Shown in pieces: positions 46,248 through 58,202 of a stretch of DNA of 64,000 nucleotides (its first letter is position 1; each line of letters begins with the position of its first letter). The stretch is taken from the NCBI RefSeq assembly GCF_019112545.1, contig NW_025064886.1:805225-869224 (forward strand), in the 5' to 3' direction. Both the position numbers and the translations under genes were made by a program. The notes under the pieces are model-generated. The model had not been told where the DNA came from, did no database searches, and saw only the letters and a program-made list of their open reading frames with translations. The DNA is from Guyanagaster necrorhizus. Its lineage: Eukaryota > Basidiomycota > Agaricomycetes > Agaricales > Physalacriaceae.

Positions 46248-47621
46248 TTACACAAGACAGTCGCCATGTCCTGCGATTGAGCATGCGTGATCAACCGCAC
46301 TAGGTCCAGGGAAGAATGCAGTAGAGGGGTCCTAAAAACAAAACATTTTTGTTTTAGTGCCGGACAAGGAGGAGGATCAGTTTTCTCTTACACCGCTCTC
46401 TGGCTGAGCTTCAAGATCACCATCATGGACTAGATTCGTCGAGCGATCTTCCTGAAAGCTCGTCTGACTATCCTCTTGCGAACACGACCTGATTGAAACC
46501 GATGCGATCATGCTTCCCTGCCATGAATCATCTGGGTGGGCCCTATGCCCAGTCTTCATACGTCCTACGAGGAGCGTTGGAGCAATTCCCTACACAAGAT
46601 GTTCGGTAAATGCATACTCTAATCCCATCGACGCACCTTCGCGATGGCAGCGATGACGTCAAGGTAAAACTCCCCCCAATTGTACCGAATAGTGAAAGCC
46701 AAATCTAGGATCAGAGATATCGAGTAAAGAGCTGAAGATTCAACTAGAACTTCAAGGAAACGATGATAAACTCTCAGTCGGCCCTCTTCTCTGTGCCTAA
46801 TCCCGGCAACAGTCAATATGCGGTAGATGATGAACAAGGTGCACCATAATGTCGTCGCCAGGATGAAGGATATGTAAAGCATTTGGAATAATTCTGACTT
46901 AGTGGATGGATTGAAGTATGCATGATATACTTCAATGATTCTCGACACTACACAGAAAGTTGGACATACGAAAAGAGTAGATGGGATCTAAGGCCATACC
47001 GATCGCGGAAACCAGGGACAATATTGGAAGCAGAACAATAAGCCAGCGCCGTCCCCAAACCATCCAACAACACCAAATCTATAGTTATATGTTGATGCAG
47101 GTAGTACCCAGCATAAGTCCCACACACCATATATAAGTCTGCGAGGATGGTACTCATAGATGCTGCGATTGATGTCTCCCAATAGTATGTCTGGTCTGGA
47201 CTTTCAAGCTTCGAATATATGGCCCGAAAGCTTTGTCCGTTTTCGATGAATGCGGAGCGTATATATGACCAATTGGCAGTAAAATTGATCGTAACTAGAG
47301 CATGGAGGAGAATGATAACGGCGACCATGGCTCGTCGGATCGGCCAGCATTTGTTGATGACTGTGGTATTCATTTCAGCTTGGACCTCATAGTGGATACC
47401 TCACGGCTCACATATATTCCACAACGTAACAGCAAGAATGCCGGTGTATATGCCTGACATCAGTCAACATCTACATGTCAAGGCACTGAGTATCGTTGCC
47501 CACCATACAACAGCGCATGGAGAATTGTAGAGTTGAGATTAACATCAAGAAATTCAAAAAGGTTAGCTTTGTCGTCGCCGGAAAGATCTGGTGGAATATT
47601 CGTCTGACTTGGAGTCGCCAT
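46248..47621 (-). CDS. Multi-pass membrane protein, paralogue 7TM3
   Basis: Starts MATPSQTNIPPDLSGDDKAN, LFEFLDVNLNSTILHALLYG, then NKCWPIRRAMVAVIILLHAL, NWSYIRSAFIENGQSFRAIY, SIAASMSTILADLYMV, CWMVWGRRW, FILATTLWCTLFIIYRILTV, ESSALYSISLILDLAFTIRY, GIAPTLLVGRM and DSWQGSMIASVSIR. Two C-termini are possible. If the 60 nt intron 46332-46391 (GTAAGA...TTTTTAG) is spliced, the frame continues DPSTAFFPGPSAVDHACSIA and stops at 46248. If retained, it stops at 46377 after GVREN. A TATA-like TTATATAG on the minus strand lies near 47684-47690. Confidence 0.82.
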
Positions 47622-48342
47622 TGGGGAATGATAACAGTGACAAGGTAGTGGTTTATGAGAATAACATATATCAAACCTCCCATTATATAGAGAGGACTAG
47701 AGGTCCGTCAAGGTTGGAAAAGATGATCACTACCACCCTCAGTTCGTATGACAATATCAAAACCAGAAAAATTTCCCTTCAACTCCGTGATGTTCAAAAG
47801 ATTTTTGAACTTTATCGTAATCGTATGAAGATCCATGTCAGCGGCATAGCAGTAGCAGTGATCAACACGGAGGCGCTGCGGGCACTAGAAGCAAGACCGC
47901 ATGAATAGCGAGTACAAGTGCAGTCGGAGCACTGCAATACAACACAGCATTCCTTCGTGATATTGTATCAGGATAGAAAGATGAACATGGAGATCAGCGC
48001 GCCTCTCCAAGAGAGACCTTAGCGCAACTGTCGCGAAATTTGAGGATCAGCTGGAAAGAGATTTCGTTTCAATGTGACAAATATGCATAAATAAAATTAT
48101 TAGTTGGGCTCAAATTCGCCTTTACGAATACTTCGTCTCGCCCCGGGCCCACGGCCAAAAAACGCGCACACAAGAGTTCTCTTCCACGGAGACGCCGGGG
48201 GCGAAGGATGGGAGGAGGAGAGCATGTCCCGTGGAGGATGCTTCCCGATGAGACCCCTTCTGGCTTCTGGTCCCTTCGTAGCGGTCTCTGCATGACGCGC
48301 CTCACCCTACTGTAGTCTATACGAACAACAGTCGGCAAGAGC
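47622..48342. other. Upstream region of 7TM3
   Basis: About 720 bp. Part of it resembles the region upstream of 7TM4 (around 51960-52115), including the TATA area and an ATGTCAG...GTGATCAACA segment, indicating that promoters were duplicated with the genes. Confidence 0.5.
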
Positions 48343-48851
48343 AGGCTTGACACCAAGAAGAAACCTGGAAGCTTTGTTGATTGAGAAGCTGGGAGTGGGG
48401 AATGCTATCGGGCGGTGATGCCTAAATCAAGCCGCTTATGGTTGACGTAATGTTTTCCTTTCGCACGTCCGCGTCCTCGACTTTTCCTATATGCAAGCTC
48501 TTGGCCTTATCTGCGCAGCCAGTATGCCACGTTGAGAACATCAAATCACGCATATGAAATGACATATAGCTGGTTCGGTGCCAGTTAGAACCCAACCTTT
48601 CTTTTGCTATTTATCAGTTGGAAACAGTCACCTGCCGGGAGAGCATCAAAGTAACAGATACCGCTCGTGATTACGTTCAGTATCGTTCTCTTTGCAGAGG
48701 AATCCCCCACGTCCGTGTGGTTTTGATTGTCACTGCAAATGTCGGTGAAAAGTTCGCCTATGAACTGTTCAGGGCATTTGCGACTAATTTCGGGAATGCT
48801 GTCGCACTCTCCAAGTAAGTACCTGTTTTGCTATTTTACTTCTTTCCTTAC
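48343..48851 (+). repeat. Direct repeat, copy A
   Basis: 509 bp matching 63492-64000 with no gaps and about 18 mismatches by eye (about 96.5% identity). The second copy runs off the window, so the true length is unknown. The right part is open for about 66 codons (DTARDYVQYRSLCRG, AYELFRAFATNFGNAVALSK) and is followed by a GTAAGT donor-like site. A TATA-like CCTATATGC lies at about 48486-48494. It may be the 5' part of a duplicated gene, or part of a transposable element; no terminal repeats or target-site duplication can be defined here. Confidence 0.85.
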
Positions 48852-50144
48852 GCGGACCAAAACACTCATTCGACCTTGCAGTTCCTATTCTAAGCGGGAT
48901 AGGTAAGTGCCATGACGAAGCGTATGGTTTCTATAGCTATGATTTGGACACATGGCAGTAAGCGACGTTGTCCAAATCTATTTTGCGCATCGCGTTTCAG
49001 CCCTCTCTGGATCCAGAATATCAGGTTAATCATTGCAACTGTCCGTCTTCTTCTCAAATTCTCTCGTCCGCTTTCTCCCAACAATTCGTTACACTTCCTT
49101 TCACTCAGAGCACTTCATCTATTGTAGCAGGCACGCATGGTTGCGGATGTCTCGCATCTTCAAGAACGACGTTGATACCACCGTAAATAGCACCGTTCTT
49201 TCAAATCGAGTTCATACTTATTATTAGCAGATATGGCTAACCGGAAACTTTGATATCAAGTTACAAGGAAGCTTAGGCGGTCATTAGTAAATGTATTCGG
49301 ATAACCATAACTGGTAAGTGGTTACATCAATGCCGTACAATTGGTTTGACCTGTAGTTACCAGCAACCAGAATCTTAATCTTCCGGCATAAAAACTTCCA
49401 CATAACGCCTGCATTTGCTCCTGCTAAGCTTTATAGCAATAGCTTCTTTGTCATCCTTAATAGTGGCATGCTTGTTTCTAGAAGGCGCGACGACTCGACC
49501 ATTGCTCGGCATTTTCAATGGCCAACACTGAATTTTGTCCAGCCAACTCGAGGAACAAGTATACAAGTGGCGGACGGCGGACGGATAGCTAGCGACGACG
49601 ACGTTCATATGAGTGACCGTACTGATGTGGGTACCATCTGTGCTCGTGACCCTGTTCATAGAGGGTCTGATGTTCTGCCATTCAGAGTACAGCCCTAGGC
49701 AACTTTCCCCGCCTCCCCGCTAATATCGAGCTTAGACGCGCCGAGGCTTCCCTCCCTTCGACGAGGACGAGTTTATATAACCACAGACACTTGCAGAATT
49801 ATTCAGAGACTTAGCCTTCACGAGTGCGACGTGTATGAATACCAGCAACCAGCAACGGTGCCAATTCGACCTGCAAAACCGTTCAGTCTGGTATATTCTA
49901 TCGTGCAAGGAACGTCCACATCGTAGTGTAAGCAAGAATGAATGCTGAATTATCGAGAATCAACTTCGTCAAGGAAATCATCCCTGTTGTGCGGTGTCAT
50001 TCGCCACAGGTAAAGATGAAGGTTCGTTGACATTGGTCAAGAGTTGTGCTTGAGAGTCTGACGTCCGTGATCGAATCGCCAAAGAACTTGCACGGAACAC
50101 TGTCCACTGCATCATGAACTAGAGCCGGAATCAGTCCCCGTACT
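48852..50144. other. Intergenic, nothing recognised
   Basis: About 1.3 kb after repeat copy A. Several short overlapping frames, no domain recognised. An exon-like TTCCTATTCTAAGCGGGATAG follows a CAG acceptor near 48881, possibly the continuation of the frame in the repeat. Confidence 0.4.
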
Positions 50145-51887
50145 TCAACACATAGGAGAGGTAATACCAACCTTCATCATCCTGGTATTCGACCGACTCA
50201 CATCCGACCCATTTTCGGCAACCAAGGTCGAGGCAGTCAACATAGACTCCGAGTGAGCTGGCTCCGGTCGCTGAATATCGGCGGGCCTGTTAGGAAGAAG
50301 AGGTCGCTGATCCAGAGGCGATGTCGGGATGTTGTTGGGTCTGTCAGGCACCAACCGTGTTTCCGACATCAAGGGCTGACCATCTGCCCGTAACGTTTCA
50401 TCGACCCGAAGCCCCTCGTTAACTACGGTAGGACCGCGGGTAACATGCTCAACAGCGCTCGGCTGAGTATAACTGTCATCCAGGCTGAGCGGGCAATGAC
50501 CTGAGTGAGGCGAGGACATTACACTCCCCGGAGCATCAGTGTTTGGGTAGTCCGTGGCATTATTGGCCACAAGGCAGAGAGAGCGACGTGCTGGAGAAGG
50601 TTCCTAAGAAGTAAAAATCTTGTTTCAGTGCGGGACAGAGGCAACAGGAGCAGATTAGTTCACCCTGACAAACATCTCACGTTGGGCTTCCAGGTCACCA
50701 TCAAGGATTAGACTTGTCCGGCCATCTTCCTGGAAGCTCGTCCGGTTGGGATCTTGCGACTGCGACCTAATTGAAGCGGATGCCATCACGCTTCCCTGCC
50801 AGGAATCGCCTGGGCGAGCCCGGCGCCCGGCCGTGACGCGTCCTACGAGGAGCGTTGGAGCAATTCCCTACATAAGGTTTCGATAGGATGACAAGGGAGT
50901 CTGACATTGCGAACGCACCTTTGCGATGGCAGCTATGACATCAAGATAATAGATTTCCCCATCGTTATGAATCGTGAAAGCCAAATATAGGATCAAAGAT
51001 ATTGAATAGATAGCTGAGGATTCGACCAGCACTTCAACGAAACGACGATAAACTCCCAATCGCCCTTCTGTTCTACGCTTAGTCCCTGCAACAGTCAAAA
51101 TGCGGCAAACGATGAGCAAGGTGCATGATAATGTCGTTCCCAGGGTGAAGGATATATAGAACGTAGGAAATACTTCGAGGGATACTTGGAGGAATTCGCG
51201 ATATGTTTCTGTTATTCTTGACACTGTACAGATGGTTGGACAAATGAAAAGACTAGATGAGATCAGACACCTTACCGATCGCGGAAATCAGGAAAAGGAC
51301 TGGAAGCAGAACAACCAGCCAACGCCGCCCCCAAATCATCCAGCAATACCAAATCTAGAGTTGGAATGATGGTGAGCTGATACGAAGATTCCCAGTGAAA
51401 CTTTACACACTAATATTAAGTCTGCGAGAATAGAAGTGATGGAGGCCGCGATACCTGTCACCCAAGAGGCCGCTTGGGCACCACTGTTAAGCGTCAAATA
51501 TATGGTCATAAAATTTTGCCCATTGTCGATGAATGCAGAGCGCAAATACTGCCATTCGGCAGCAAAACCGACGGTAGTCAGAGCATGTAGAAGAATGACA
51601 ACTACAACTAATGCTCGTCGGATGGGCCAACATTTGTTGATGACTGGATTTATTTTGGCTTGGATGTCGTAGTACAGATGTTACCGGCTCACATATATTC
51701 CACAGTGTGACAGCAAGAATACCAGTGTATATGCCTATGCTCCTTGTTGGTTAAAGCCTACATATCAAGACACCGGGAGGCGCTGCCCACCATATAATAG
51801 TGCGTATAAGACCTTTGAGTTCAACTGAGCATCAAGATATTGAAACACGTTCGCCTCGACTTTAGCGGGGTCTGGTGAAGAAGACAT
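50145..51887 (-). CDS. Multi-pass membrane protein, paralogue 7TM4
   Basis: Starts MSSSPDPAKVEANVFQYLDA, QLNSKVLYALLYG, then MRSAFIDNGQNFMTIYLTLN, AASITSILADLILV, ISFTLGTTLSCTLLIVCRIL, ESSAIYSISLILYLAFTIHN, YYLDVIAAIAK, a cytosolic tail with GDSWQGSVMASASIRSQSQD and DGDLEAQREMFVR. A 60 nt intron at 50604-50663 (GTGAAC...TTCTTAG) would join this to EPSPARRSLCLVANNATDYP and a 150-residue Pro/Ser/Asp-rich tail ending at 50145. Retention gives a stop at 50655. Position and length of this intron match 7TM3. TATA-like TTATATAA at about 51958-51965. Confidence 0.8.
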
Positions 51888-53339
51888 GGGGGCAGTTGAT
51901 AGAAGGAACAAGTAACCGGTAAAGTGATATGGAGGGTGACATAAACCATACCCCTCGTTATATAATACAGCATAGTATACATCCGTCGAGGTAGTCTGAT
52001 CACTGCGAAGATCTTGAGTTCTATGGCAACATCGAATCTTGAACTCCTTGACCTCCAACGTGTTCCGCGACCTTACATGATGACCAATGTCAGTGTATGA
52101 GTGATCAACAGCGAGTTAAATCCACCCGGAGTATGATTCAATAGAGTTACGACTGCGTGAGCTGTGAGCATAAGGACCAAGTTAGAGCATTGATTCCGGC
52201 ACAGGACTCAGTTCCGTGGTATGATATCGATCAAGATGAACAGTTTCCAAGGAGAGAACTCCTAGGACCAAGAGTGTCAGTCTAGGTTCCTATTTGTGCG
52301 AAGATCAACAGAAGTGACTGCAGCAGGCTGAGAGTGATCTATCAGTCCGTCGTGTTTGAAACATCTCAGCTAGAAAAATGATCATTCCAATGCGGAGGCA
52401 TGGTCGAGGACGATCATAGTCAAAAGACAAGGTATCAAGTCCAAAAATGGTAATTGCATAATCAGTGTTGGTGTTAATGGAGATCTTTGGCGGGTCATTT
52501 AGCAAGGACGAAAGTGTCAGGGAGCTACACTATAAGAACGGATAGTAAAATGAATACATCATAGAAGAAAATGCCAGAGATAGAAAGAATTTGTGAGATC
52601 ACATCACGCTGATGTTGCTACAAAATTGACAGAAAACGGGTAGGAGTTTTTGTGCGACGTACGTATAGTGGATTCTAGACATTTGAGTCCCGGAAAAGTC
52701 AAGGGCATCGACTTTGAGTCGACCCATTTTTGTACGCATTAGTTCTTCGTTACTTAAACGCTCGGATGGGCCACAGGAAATGTAATAAAAGACTGCCGGG
52801 TCATAGAAGCACACATCAACGTCGAGGCCAATGTTGACATAGCACAACACCATTGACGGGAAGCAGGTAAATCAAGTTACATAGAAGAGTGACCGGGCAC
52901 CTCGAAAAGATCGCTCAGGATTACGATCAAGGAGAGATGCCTGCTCGATGAGAGATACGTTTGACAGAGGGCTCAGGGCTCATTATCCGGGCAACCGCAA
53001 GCCCCAGTATACCGCACATATACCATGACAACGTAAACTACCGGAGGCGGCATACAACATCTTGGAGATGACGTTGCAACTCAAGACACCTTTGTCCTCG
53101 GATGATTTTGATATCCCGTAGAGACCACCTATATATATTATATCCAATTATAACGAGGATCACGTATAGGCCAACTGCATTCAACAAGACTCACACAAAG
53201 ACATACGCATGTATCTTGAGTCAAATCGAACAATCCAACAGAGGTCGAAGGATGATGAAGCTAGCCGGAAAATTCCGGAAGTCTGTTTTACAACCGTCAA
53301 AGCTGCAAGGCTCTAGGAGGGCTGGTCAATAGTTCGTAT
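51888..53339. other. Intergenic with unassigned short frames
   Basis: About 1.45 kb. Minus-strand frames at 52305-52505 (FGLDTLSFDYDRPRPCLRIG) and 52599-52853 (RLSNEELMRTKMGRLKVDAL) look weakly coding but match no family and could not be joined with confidence. Confidence 0.35.
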
Positions 53340-54000
53340 GCTATCCAAGGAAACAAAATCGAGAAGAATACCAACGGGAGGGCAGCTCTGCATCCACCGT
53401 GGTAAGGTTCCTTCATTAGCTTCCCCACCGAGTCCCCGACGAACTTGAGGACACTTCTGAAAACGGCGCATACTACCATCATCATCCCCGTCTTCTCGCC
53501 TCAACTAAGCTGTTTAATGCATACCTCCTCACCATCACTGGTACTCCTGAATGCCAACACAACCACGGCTGCATCAACGATAAATGTACCCCGCAGACAT
53601 CAAGGATGATAGCCTGACCTGTAATTCTCTCCTGATGTGGTATTAGGGGTGAAGATGAAGACACGACACTCTTGAAGGCCATCGGTGGAACGCAAGGTTT
53701 CAGCATATGAATGAAATTCTGCTCAGCAGCGATGTGCGCAATTTCTCGACGAAATCATGTAAAATCCTTCCACTGGATGTCAAGTAGAGGCAAGTCTGCG
53801 TCCAGAAACTTAATCGCATAGACGCTATGATGTCCACCTACGGTTACATGCAAGGAAAAATCCATGCACGTTAAATCGGCACGTACGGTAGGCAGCCTGA
53901 TAGTTGCAGTGACATCCTGGTTCAGCATCGAGTTAGTGACGACCAGATAACGGAAACCAGACGCGAAGGTTGAGAATTTCAGACATCGAACACAGCATAG
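53340..54000 (-). pseudogene. Hypothetical gene or relic with an in-frame stop
   Basis: The minus strand reads ASGFRYLVVTNSMLNQDVTA, LPTVRADLTCMDFSLHVTVG, GHHSVYAIKFLDADLPLLDI, QWKDFT, then TGA at 53755-53757, and continues in the same frame with FRREIAHIAAEQNFIHMLKP, PMAFKSVVSSSSPLIPHQER. A GT-AG pair separates this from VPVMVRRYALNSLVEARRRG. The style looks coding on both sides of the stop. Family not recognised. Either a nonsense-disabled gene or a missed intron. Confidence 0.4.
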
Positions 54001-54103
54001 CCTTGAAAACGTAGAAGGATGAATAATTATAGATGATAGGGAAAATAATACATCTGCTGATACAAAACGACGAAAAAATCCGATAGCCCACCGAGGACAA
54101 GAT

Positions 54104-54629
<526 letters not shown>

Positions 54630-54943
54630 TGTTATGTAAGTGAAAATGGAGGTTGAGCGAAAAGGTAAGTAGTTTTCGAGGGGCTTGAAGCGCTTGAGGT
54701 AGTGGGAGTGAACAAGGGCCAAGGTGGTGGTCGCCCAGTATTTATACCGTGAGTGCAAATAAGGTTCAATCACGTGTGGTCTCTCTTTGTTGATTCTGGT
54801 CAACAACGAGACGCGTCGGAGCCAAACACTGACAACGTGACGCGTTCTGATATAAACCCCGCTGCATCATCGTCGACTTCCGCCTTTCACTTGCCTTCTA
54901 GCACTCACTACCACCGCCACCTTAACTTCTTCCCACCTCATCA
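54630..54943. promoter_or_regulatory. Shared divergent H2A/H2B promoter
   Basis: 314 bp between divergent histone starts. Contains one TATA box per direction: TATAAATA on the minus strand (54738-54747) and TATAAA on the plus strand (54851-54856), each 90-110 bp from its start codon. Confidence 0.8.
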
Positions 54944-55534
54944 ATGGCTCCCAAACCTGCTTCCACTGCTGGCAAAGCTCCTGCCTCTACCGCCTCCAAG
55001 GCTCCAGCCAAGTCTGAAGGTTCCAAAGCTGCCAAAAAGACTTCCAAGCCCGCAGCAGCTGACGGCGAGAAGAAGAAGCGCCGAAAGTCACGAAAAGAGA
55101 CTTACTCTTCTTACATCTACAAGGGTATGTGGATGTTGACGTTGCTGATGTTCACGTTCATTGATTGACCTGTACTTGCAGTGCTGAAGCAAGTACATCC
55201 TGATACGGGTATCTCCAACAAGGCAATGGCCATCCTTAACTCTTTCGTCAACGATATCTTTGAGCGGGTTGCCACTGAGGCTTCCAGTACGTCGACTCGT
55301 CTCGAGACGTTTCACCCTGGCTGATGTCGTGCTCAGAACTCGCTGCGTACTCCAAGAAGTCTACCATTTCCTCTCGTGAAATCCAGACGTCCGTGCGGCT
55401 GATTCTGCCTGGTGAACTGGCCAAGCATGCTATTTCTGAGGGAACTAAATCGGTGACCAAGGTTTGTCATCTTCTGTTTGCAACGGTCAACCTGTCTGAC
55501 AAGCGTTCAGTTCTCTTCGGCAGGTGCCAAGTAA
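54944..55534 (+). CDS. H2B: Histone H2B
   Basis: Core histone. [19 protein letters not shown] tail, [92 protein letters not shown], and after a final intron TKFSSAGAK. The last exon holds only FSSAGAK and the stop at 55532-55534. Without splicing the frame runs on through unrelated sequence to 55641. Three introns. Paired divergently with H2A. Confidence 0.97.
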
Positions 55535-55698
55535 TCTCTGGATTTGTATTGCACTTGTATTGTATCGTATCTGTACTCTTTATTATTTTTATTCCCTTTT
55601 TCTTAAAAATAGTTTTTGATACGATTGAGTGCTGTCGGTGAGGAGGACTCGAAGTTGCTGCGCAAGCGTGGGAATGTGATGGTGAGACTCAGACGCCT

Positions 55699-56942
55699 AT
55701 GTCGACCCTGCCCCAGGAAGTGATTGACTACATTATTTGCCACCTTCATGACGACCTCCAGTCGTGCAAAGCATGCCTGCAGGCTCACCGATGCATGCAG
55801 GATGCCGCATATACTCAGGTTTTTCGCACAATCCCTATTGTCCAACCAGCAACCATCCTCGACAACTCTGGCACCTACATCGTCAGGCGGTTCCGTCGGT
55901 TCTATGACCTCCTCAAGGCATCGCCTCACATCGCTTTGTACGTGCGCAAGCTCATCCTGTGGGAGGAGGCGACCCAGCTCCAGCGACGCCAATATAGGCG
56001 AGGTTGGATGCATACCGAGCAGGACCTGGCGCGCCTGCTAGTTTCTCTACCCAGGCTCCAAGCACTCCATCTTGACGGCCACAATGACTACCTGTCGTGG
56101 CAGGACATGACGGACGCCGTGAAGCAGGGCATCACCACAGTCCTGCTACTCCCCACTCTACGCTCTGTCGTTGTCCAGCGGTTCAACGACTTTCCTATCT
56201 CCACCGTCTTATCATCCCGGTCCTTGACATATCTCGGCGTGTTGCACTGCGACGGTCTCTTTCTCGATCGAGACCCAACGACGACGCCCGTTGAAGAACT
56301 CCTTTTACACGACATTTCCATGACCTTGCTGAGATGGTTATCCTCCCCTACAGCCTCCGGCTGCCTCTCCTCCCTCACCAGCCTCACGCTATGGCCGTCG
56401 AAAGAACAAAACATTTCCTTTCCTCTTCACCTCCATCGCGTTTCCGACGACATCCTCAGCGCCGCTCCGAACCTCGTCAACCTCGTGTTCGCTCCCATCG
56501 CATACCGTAAACGCCTTCCATTCCAAACCCACGCAACGCTGATATAGTAACTGTAGAAGCGCGATACAATCCCAGCAATGACTCCATCATTCACCTCACG
56601 AACAACCACAAACTCGAGACCTTTGAACTCTGCATGGACATCAAGTTTGTCGGGAACACACGTTCGGATTTTGTCGCCTGGGCTGCGATGACCATCAATA
56701 CCATCCCCTCTGAGGCTCCTCTGAGGTCCATCGTCCTACGGGGCGACGCTGCGAAAAGGGTAGAGCACCAACCTGTCATCAGTTGTGGGTGGGAGCAGTT
56801 TGACGATGCAGCCATCAGAGCAACGTCAAAGGTAGTTATCAGCCTGGAAGGCATCGCGGCGTTTGCCCAAGAAGAGGTCGCATCTTCATTGCAGGTCCCG
56901 AGGCTGCGCGAGAAGGGGATTTTGGAGATTATGATGGTGTGA
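55699..56942 (+). CDS. F-box/LRR-like protein
   Basis: N-terminal F-box-like motif STLPQEVIDYIICHLHDDLQ, SCKACLQAHRCMQDAAYTQV, then leucine-rich material (LARLLVSLPRLQALHLDGHN, SRSLTYLGVLHCDGLFLD, VEELLLHDISMTLLRWLS, CLSSLTSLTLWPS). Such proteins are substrate receptors of SCF ubiquitin ligases and are greatly expanded in mushrooms. One intron, about 56508-56563 (GTAAAC...CTGTAG), joins APIAY to ARYNPSNDSIIHLTNNHK, giving a second half ending KGILEIMMV. Without it the frame stops at 56547. Starts 165 bp after the H2B stop, same strand. Confidence 0.75.
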
Positions 56943-58160
56943 TCGGAGGACGAAGATGGCATCTCCCAGATTCTTTTTCTGCTATGCCATGCCAGAACGT
57001 CGTAGGGATCCGTTAACAAGGTCAGGCTGCAGTTGCACTCCTTAGTCTACGGCCTTTGAGAACGGCACTCTCGACGTGTTGTAGTCCGTAGGGAAAGGAT
57101 TTTGGAATTCTAATGATCCGTTTCGAGCAAATGAGCAGAACGTATACAGGTCGGGTGGCCTGTAGTTACTCTGCGGCATTTGGCTTGTAGATTGGTCCGA
57201 ATTTACTTTCTTTTACCTCCACCATCAACTTGATGCCTGAAGGTCGGAACTGCAGGCCGATGTTTTCCTGGCCATGTGAAATGTGAAAAGTGCCATCATG
57301 ACCTGTTTCGTACATGCTCGCTCCCTGGATACCACGGAGGCGCCAAGGAAACACATTATTCTTGGTGCTCGAGAAACTTGCTTTTGAACCCTCAGAATTC
57401 CTCGGCTTCAAGACCGGCACCAGCCTAAACATCCTTACTTTTCTCATGATCTGCTACCATTTTGGTCCTACATCCAACTCTTTCTCTGATTATTATCCCA
57501 AGCGAGCTTGGCGTGGAATAGTTTTTGGGTCATGCCCACATATGTTTGGCTTTTTGGAAGCCTTTTTCACGTATCTGGTGAAACGATGGGTTTGTGGTGA
57601 GTATGTTAGAGCTCCGTTCCCTTGTGCTTAGTTGGAGCGTTTTTTAACTTCTCATATATTTACAATGTGTGCTCGAACGAGTGCTAGGGCCTCTTTGTCT
57701 GGTCGTCGTGTCTTCAGATGCCACAAAACGTCACCGCTTCGGTACATGGCCTGTACATGCTCTGCCACTAATCGCAATTTTGCACCTCTAGGACGTCCTG
57801 GCAACTGCCCTTCAGATGATTGCCGCCGTGCGCTGAAATCTCCGCTTCTAGACTCTGGACGAGACCACCGACTTGAAAGGTTTCCAATAATGACACCATA
57901 ATTCTATGACTTCACACAGACACTACGCACGCCTAACGCTCACATTACCTGTTTACTTTTTTTTCCTTTACCATGACCTCCAGCTGGTTCATTTTCCGCT
58001 CACGATGATGAGAAACGCGCACTTTCTTCAGTCAAACTCTACTGTATCGTTTTTCCTACGCGCGCCGTTCCATGCGGCTCGTGTCTCTGCCATTCACAGG
58101 AGGGTTTAATGCCTCTGCTGCATTTTCGCGGGCGGCCCCGAACGTGGAAGAGCAAGAACG
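56943..58160. other. Intergenic, one unassigned minus-strand frame
   Basis: About 1.2 kb. A 93-codon minus-strand frame at 57166-57447 (GHDGTFHISHGQENIGLQFR, SGIKLMVEVKESKFGPI) looks like part of a protein but no family was recognised. Nothing else supported. Confidence 0.4.
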
Positions 58161-58167
58161 TATAAAT
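58161..58167 (+). promoter_or_regulatory. TATA box of the laccase-like gene
   Basis: TATAAAT, about 40 bp before the start codon at 58203. Confidence 0.65.
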
Positions 58168-58202
58168 ACTCTAGAGATGGTCAAGGAGAACCCAGCGCAC
58201 CA

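Noticed and set aside
47591..47908. 105-codon plus-strand frame near 7TM3
   Set aside because: It overlaps the 7TM3 start and promoter in antisense and has no recognised domain.
55300..55641. Extension of the H2B frame past SVTK
   Set aside because: The extension is unrelated to histones; an intron ending at 55510 gives the expected FSSAGAK terminus.
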